Shown: positions 5,694-8,298 of the stretch, in pieces | Position numbering within the stretch: the stretch's first letter is position 1 | Layout of the letters: each line of letters opens with the position of its first letter | DNA from: DAOTWY01 sp003696565 | Lineage (GTDB): Bacteria; Chloroflexota; Anaerolineae; Aggregatilineales; Phototrophicaceae | DNA length: 8,298 nucleotides | Direction: 5' to 3' | Assembly: GCA_034435635.1 (NCBI GenBank) | Contig: DAOTWY010000058.1 | Coordinates: 1-8,298, forward strand | The notes under the pieces: generated by a model | The model's database searches: none | What the model was told of the DNA's origin: nothing | Seen by the model: the letters and a program-made list of their open reading frames with translations, nothing else | Made by a program: the position numbers and the translations under genes

Positions 5694-8057
5694 CTATGCA
5701 CCGTCATCTTCTGCTGCGCCTGTTTCGGTAATGCTCAGAGTATAAGCCCCGGATTCAGCATCACCGTAACCAGCCACTTCAATAATCAATTCTAATCCGC
5801 CAGGCACTTCAAGTTCTAGCAAAGCAGAATTAAGCGTTGTGTCATCAGCGTCATCGTTGCTAACAGCCGGTGCGCTCAGGTCATCCGCAAAATAGATGTT
5901 CAGTACCGTATCAAGTTGTCCACTTTCATCACTTAGAACGATATCAAAAACACCACCTTCTGCCGGAACAGACCAGGTGTAATGAACACGTTCGCCAGCC
6001 ACTAACTCACCTTCTACGCTATCTCCCACATTGATGGCACCACCATCGGTAATGGGAATACTGGTTGCTTGGTTCAGGTGTTCAATGGCTGTGTCTAGCA
6101 GGATGTCTCCCTCATAGAACAGGGTTTCTTCAGTCACGGGGACTACAATATCGGGTACAACACCAATGCCTTCTAGGCGGATGTTACCTTCAGCATCCAA
6201 CGCACGCCCGGTTGTAAACTGGAAGTACACATCATCCGGCATATAAACAGGTGTGATATTACCACCTAAGCCATCGGTTGGATAAAAGCCAATCACCGTT
6301 GCGCGGTCTTCCAGTGTCATGTTATAGCTAAAGAACTCACAGGCACTTGCACATGCCGGGCTAACCAACAAAGCAATTGGACCACCATAGTAACGCCCGT
6401 CATCGGGTGGGATAATACGATCTTCCATCACCGGATCAACAAAGAAATCATCAATATCGGTGTAATAATTCGCATCATTACCAATCACCACTTCATGGTC
6501 AAAGAAGTAACCGGCAAACCAGGCATCCAAATTATACCCGCCACTGTTCCAGCGCATATCAATAATCAAGCCGGGGACATTATTGGCGTTCAGTTGGTCA
6601 ATAATCCATTCCCACAGGCGGAACATCAACACGGGATATTCAGAGAAGGTGTTAATGCGGACATAAGCATAACCGCTATCCAAGATTTCAAACTCAATTG
6701 GTAAAGAGCCATCTGGTGCAGCACCGTTATTAATTGAGGAGAATGACCAGCTTTCACGCTCAGCAATCGCCTCTAAAGTTGCAGTTTGTTCTTCGTCACT
6801 ACCAGGATTTTTAAAGACCAATTCCACCTGCTCACCTACAGGGAAGCGCACGACATAGCGCAATTCTTGTAAGCGGCGGCTGGTTTCTAGGCTGAAGGGC
6901 GCAGACCAAACGTTAACCTCGCTGGCACGTTCATCCACTGTTTGCCCGTTAATGGTGATGATTTCTGCACCAAGCTCAACCCCTGCTTCTGCCGCTGGAC
7001 CACCCTCTACCAGATAGTTCACAATAACACGCCCGTCATCTAATTCGCGGATTGCAATCCCAAGACCACCGTCTGTTTCTTCAAAGAATGCACTATTCGT
7101 CAGTGGCAGGCTTGCCCCCACATGCCCATCAGGGATTGCCCAAGTAAAATCTCGTAGGGCAAACTGATAGGCGACTGGGTCATTATTCTCTTCAGCTTCT
7201 GCAAAGCGTGGCGCAAATTCTTCATAGAGCGCGTCCCAATCAATCCCTTTTAGCTCGGTAAAAGCGTATTCGTTGCGCATCTGCTCAATTAGCGCATCAA
7301 ACGCTTCGGAATAGCTCAAATCGGTGTAGTCTGCGGGTTGCAGAGATTGTTCTTGTTCAATCAGATCAACAGTCGCCACGATTGAGCGATCCAGCGTAAA
7401 GGGTTCATCATCTAAATTGACCACGCTATAACCAGCTGGAACACGCATAATTGGATCGTCTTCTGTAAACAAGAAACCATCTTCCCCAAAACCAGCCGGG
7501 AAGCCCTGCTCATCATCCGGTGCCCAAATAATCATCTTCCCACCAACAACATCATGGCGGAATTCAAAATCCGTTGAGCCTTGTGTGGATGTAAACCCAG
7601 TGGAGTATTCGTAATCTGTATCCCAGAATGGACCACCCCGGAAATTGGTATACCCCACCACAGACATAATCACCACACCGGCATCTTCTTCCCCGTCGTT
7701 ATCGACATCACGGGCTTCGCCGCGTGGCATGATCGGTAGATTAACTTGATATGTAAATGGTGAAACATAAACATCTGAAGTAATTTCCCCAATCACCTGA
7801 TATGCTGCAGGAACTGGTGAAATAAAATCACGATCGACATACAACGAGTTATCAATCAGGACAACCGATGTGTCGCCACGGTTGAAATCGGTAAGAAAGC
7901 CAACGGTATATTCAACCGATCCTTGAATGACCTGAACACCACCTTCGTCATTGGTGATGTCTGCCATTGGCATATCTTCATCTTCGCCTTGGGCAAAGAC
8001 AGGCACAACAAAACTTAAAAGAAGTAAAACTAAAAAAAATACTCGTTTGGAAGGCAT
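5694..8057 (-). CDS. Secreted S41-family (C-terminal processing/tricorn-type) peptidase with PDZ and PPC domains
   Basis: The protein has 787 residues from the ATG at 8057. A Sec signal peptide (1-22) ends VFA before QGEDED. Residues 40-230 are a domain I do not recognise, with a calcium-loop-like DVDNDGEEDAG (117-127). The S41 helical part (about 247-315) ends in DGHVG (His312). A PDZ-like domain (about 328-385) has GGLGIAI and PAAEAGVELGAEIITING. The catalytic core (about 455-645) has YVRINTFSE, IIDMRWNSGG, the nucleophile motif CASACEF (Ser571) and EGIGVVPDIVV. A PPC beta-sandwich closes the protein (about 674-777). It is expected to cleave proteins outside the membrane. The lysine that follows the nucleophile by 25 residues in CtpA/Prc enzymes is replaced by Gly596, so a tricorn-like Ser/His mechanism using His312 is more likely. 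The chain is very acidic, with only four lysines. The ATG is preferred over an upstream TTG (8072) because GGAG lies 9 bp before it. It has its own promoter and terminator. Confidence 0.92.
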   Translation of the reverse strand: MPSKRVFFLVLLLLSFVVPVFAQGEDEDMPMADITNDEGGVQVIQGSVEYTVGFLTDFNRGDTSVVLIDNSLYVDRDFISPVPAAYQVIGEITSDVYVSPFTYQVNLPIMPRGEARDVDNDGEEDAGVVIMSVVGYTNFRGGPFWDTDYEYSTGFTSTQGSTDFEFRHDVVGGKMIIWAPDDEQGFPAGFGEDGFLFTEDDPIMRVPAGYSVVNLDDEPFTLDRSIVATVDLIEQEQSLQPADYTDLSYSEAFDALIEQMRNEYAFTELKGIDWDALYEEFAPRFAEAEENNDPVAYQFALRDFTWAIPDGHVGASLPLTNSAFFEETDGGLGIAIRELDDGRVIVNYLVEGGPAAEAGVELGAEIITINGQTVDERASEVNVWSAPFSLETSRRLQELRYVVRFPVGEQVELVFKNPGSDEEQTATLEAIAERESWSFSSINNGAAPDGSLPIEFEILDSGYAYVRINTFSEYPVLMFRLWEWIIDQLNANNVPGLIIDMRWNSGGYNLDAWFAGYFFDHEVVIGNDANYYTDIDDFFVDPVMEDRIIPPDDGRYYGGPIALLVSPACASACEFFSYNMTLEDRATVIGFYPTDGLGGNITPVYMPDDVYFQFTTGRALDAEGNIRLEGIGVVPDIVVPVTEETLFYEGDILLDTAIEHLNQATSIPITDGGAINVGDSVEGELVAGERVHYTWSVPAEGGVFDIVLSDESGQLDTVLNIYFADDLSAPAVSNDDADDTTLNSALLELEVPGGLELIIEVAGYGDAESGAYTLSITETGAAEDDGA

Positions 8058-8066
8058 TTGCTTCTT

Positions 8067-8070
8067 CTCC
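8067..8070 (-). promoter_or_regulatory. Shine-Dalgarno site deciding the peptidase start
   Basis: GGAG followed by nine bases and ATG (8057) on the minus strand. A TTG at 8072 would extend the protein by five residues (MEKKQ), but it overlaps this site and has no properly spaced Shine-Dalgarno sequence of its own. The ATG also leaves a normal signal peptide. Confidence 0.7.
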
Positions 8071-8074
8071 AATA

Positions 8075-8088
8075 CCTTAAATTTAAGG
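8075..8088. promoter_or_regulatory. Perfect 14-bp palindrome in the peptidase leader (possible operator)
   Basis: CCTTAAATTTAAGG is a perfect inverted repeat without spacer. It lies about 10-25 bp downstream of the expected transcription start and just before the Shine-Dalgarno site. A repressor bound there would block transcription. It is too AT-rich in the middle and has no loop, so it is unlikely to act as an RNA hairpin. No cognate regulator can be named. Confidence 0.35.
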
Positions 8089-8105
8089 CAAAATAGCCAA
8101 GTCTA

Positions 8106-8133
8106 ATTTTACAAGGGAATGCTAGAATGTCAA
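8106..8133 (-). promoter_or_regulatory. Sigma70-type promoter of the peptidase gene
   Basis: On the minus strand TTGACA (8128-8133, perfect -35) is followed after 16 bp by TAAAAT (8106-8111, 5 of 6 matches to TATAAT). Transcription would start near 8099, giving a leader of about 40 bases before the ATG at 8057. Confidence 0.75.
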
Positions 8134-8180
8134 AAGAGAATGACGAAATATTACAAAACAGATACAACAAAGATGATCTA

Positions 8181-8220
8181 AGCCGTTAATCAAAACGGTT
8201 CTGGGGGAAATAAAAAGATC
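8181..8220 (-). terminator. Probable end-of-rRNA-operon terminator region
   Basis: Directly after the 5S 3' end the minus strand carries a T-rich run (complement of 8208-8217, TTTTTATTT). Further on is a short inverted repeat, AGCCGTT (8181-8187) against AACGGTT (8194-8200), with a six-base loop. The 5S terminal helix followed by the T run, or this hairpin, could end rRNA transcription. The stem is weaker on the minus strand (one A/C mismatch) and has no T run after it, so the exact terminator is uncertain. Confidence 0.4.
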
Positions 8221-8298
8221 AGAAGGGTGTTGGCAGCGGCTTACTCTCCCACACCGTCTCCAGTGCAGTACCATCAGCGCTTGTGGGCTTAACTTCCG
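8221..8298 (-). rRNA. rrf: 5S ribosomal RNA, 3' part (5' end outside window)
   Basis: The reverse complement reads CGGAAGTTAAGCCC, then AGCGCTGATGGTACTGC, then GGAGACGGTGTGGGAGAGTA and GCCGCTGCCAAC. These are the conserved bacterial 5S segments (loop B/helix III region, loop E and helix IV) in the right order. About 78 bases are present out of a usual 115-120, so roughly 40 bases of the 5' end are missing to the right. The 3' boundary is estimated at about 8221. An upstream 23S gene, outside the window, is expected. Confidence 0.93.

Noticed and set aside
8058..8072. Five-residue N-terminal extension of the peptidase from a TTG codon
   Set aside because: The TTG overlaps the GGAG ribosome-binding site that serves the ATG at 8057, and the ATG gives a standard signal peptide.

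Overview
The window looks like a bacterial chromosome segment, most likely from the phylum Chloroflexota (an Anaerolineae-type lineage). The reasons are a multi-pass GT-C-type membrane protein with a C-terminal beta-sandwich of a kind I associate with Chloroflexota glycosyltransferases, a secreted S41-family peptidase ending in a PPC domain, and a WD40 protein with near-identical repeats. This placement comes from gene content only. No taxonomic marker other than a partial 5S rRNA gene is present.

Layout from left to right. Bases 1-941 (+) are the 3' part of a gene that enters from the left. It encodes at least five nearly identical 40-residue WD40-type repeats (120-bp units) followed by a divergent C-terminal tail. 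It meets the next gene tail to tail with a 6-bp overlap. Bases 936-5560 (-), read right to left, form a probable operon: an OmpR-family response regulator (RR-B), a second and very similar response regulator (RR-A), a GT-C-like membrane protein, and a PAS/HisKA/HATPase sensor kinase. RR-A, the membrane protein and the kinase are packed with overlapping or abutting stop and start codons. The two regulators are separated by 141 bp. Upstream, 5694-8057 (-) encodes a secreted S41-family peptidase with PDZ and PPC domains. It has its own good sigma70-type promoter and a rho-independent terminator, so it is a separate transcription unit. At the right edge (8221-8298, -) lies the 3' part of a 5S rRNA gene, so an rRNA operon probably ends here.

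How the parts may work together. The kinase has one N-terminal membrane anchor and a cytoplasmic PAS domain but no extracytoplasmic sensor domain, so it probably reads an intracellular or membrane-proximal signal and phosphorylates one or both regulators. The regulators share identical DNA-recognition and dimerisation segments but differ in helix alpha1, the kinase-contact helix. This suggests two inputs converging on the same target sites. The membrane protein between regulator and kinase may be a target of the pathway or may help sense envelope state; this is inference.

Most notable signals: (1) the WD40 array, where units are almost identical at DNA level except at residue positions on the ligand-binding face, a pattern known from fungal NWD/HET-type recognition proteins; (2) the recent duplication of the response regulator with input divergence and output conservation; (3) the peptidase's nucleophile motif, with the protein's only two cysteines flanking the serine and no lysine anywhere in the catalytic core.
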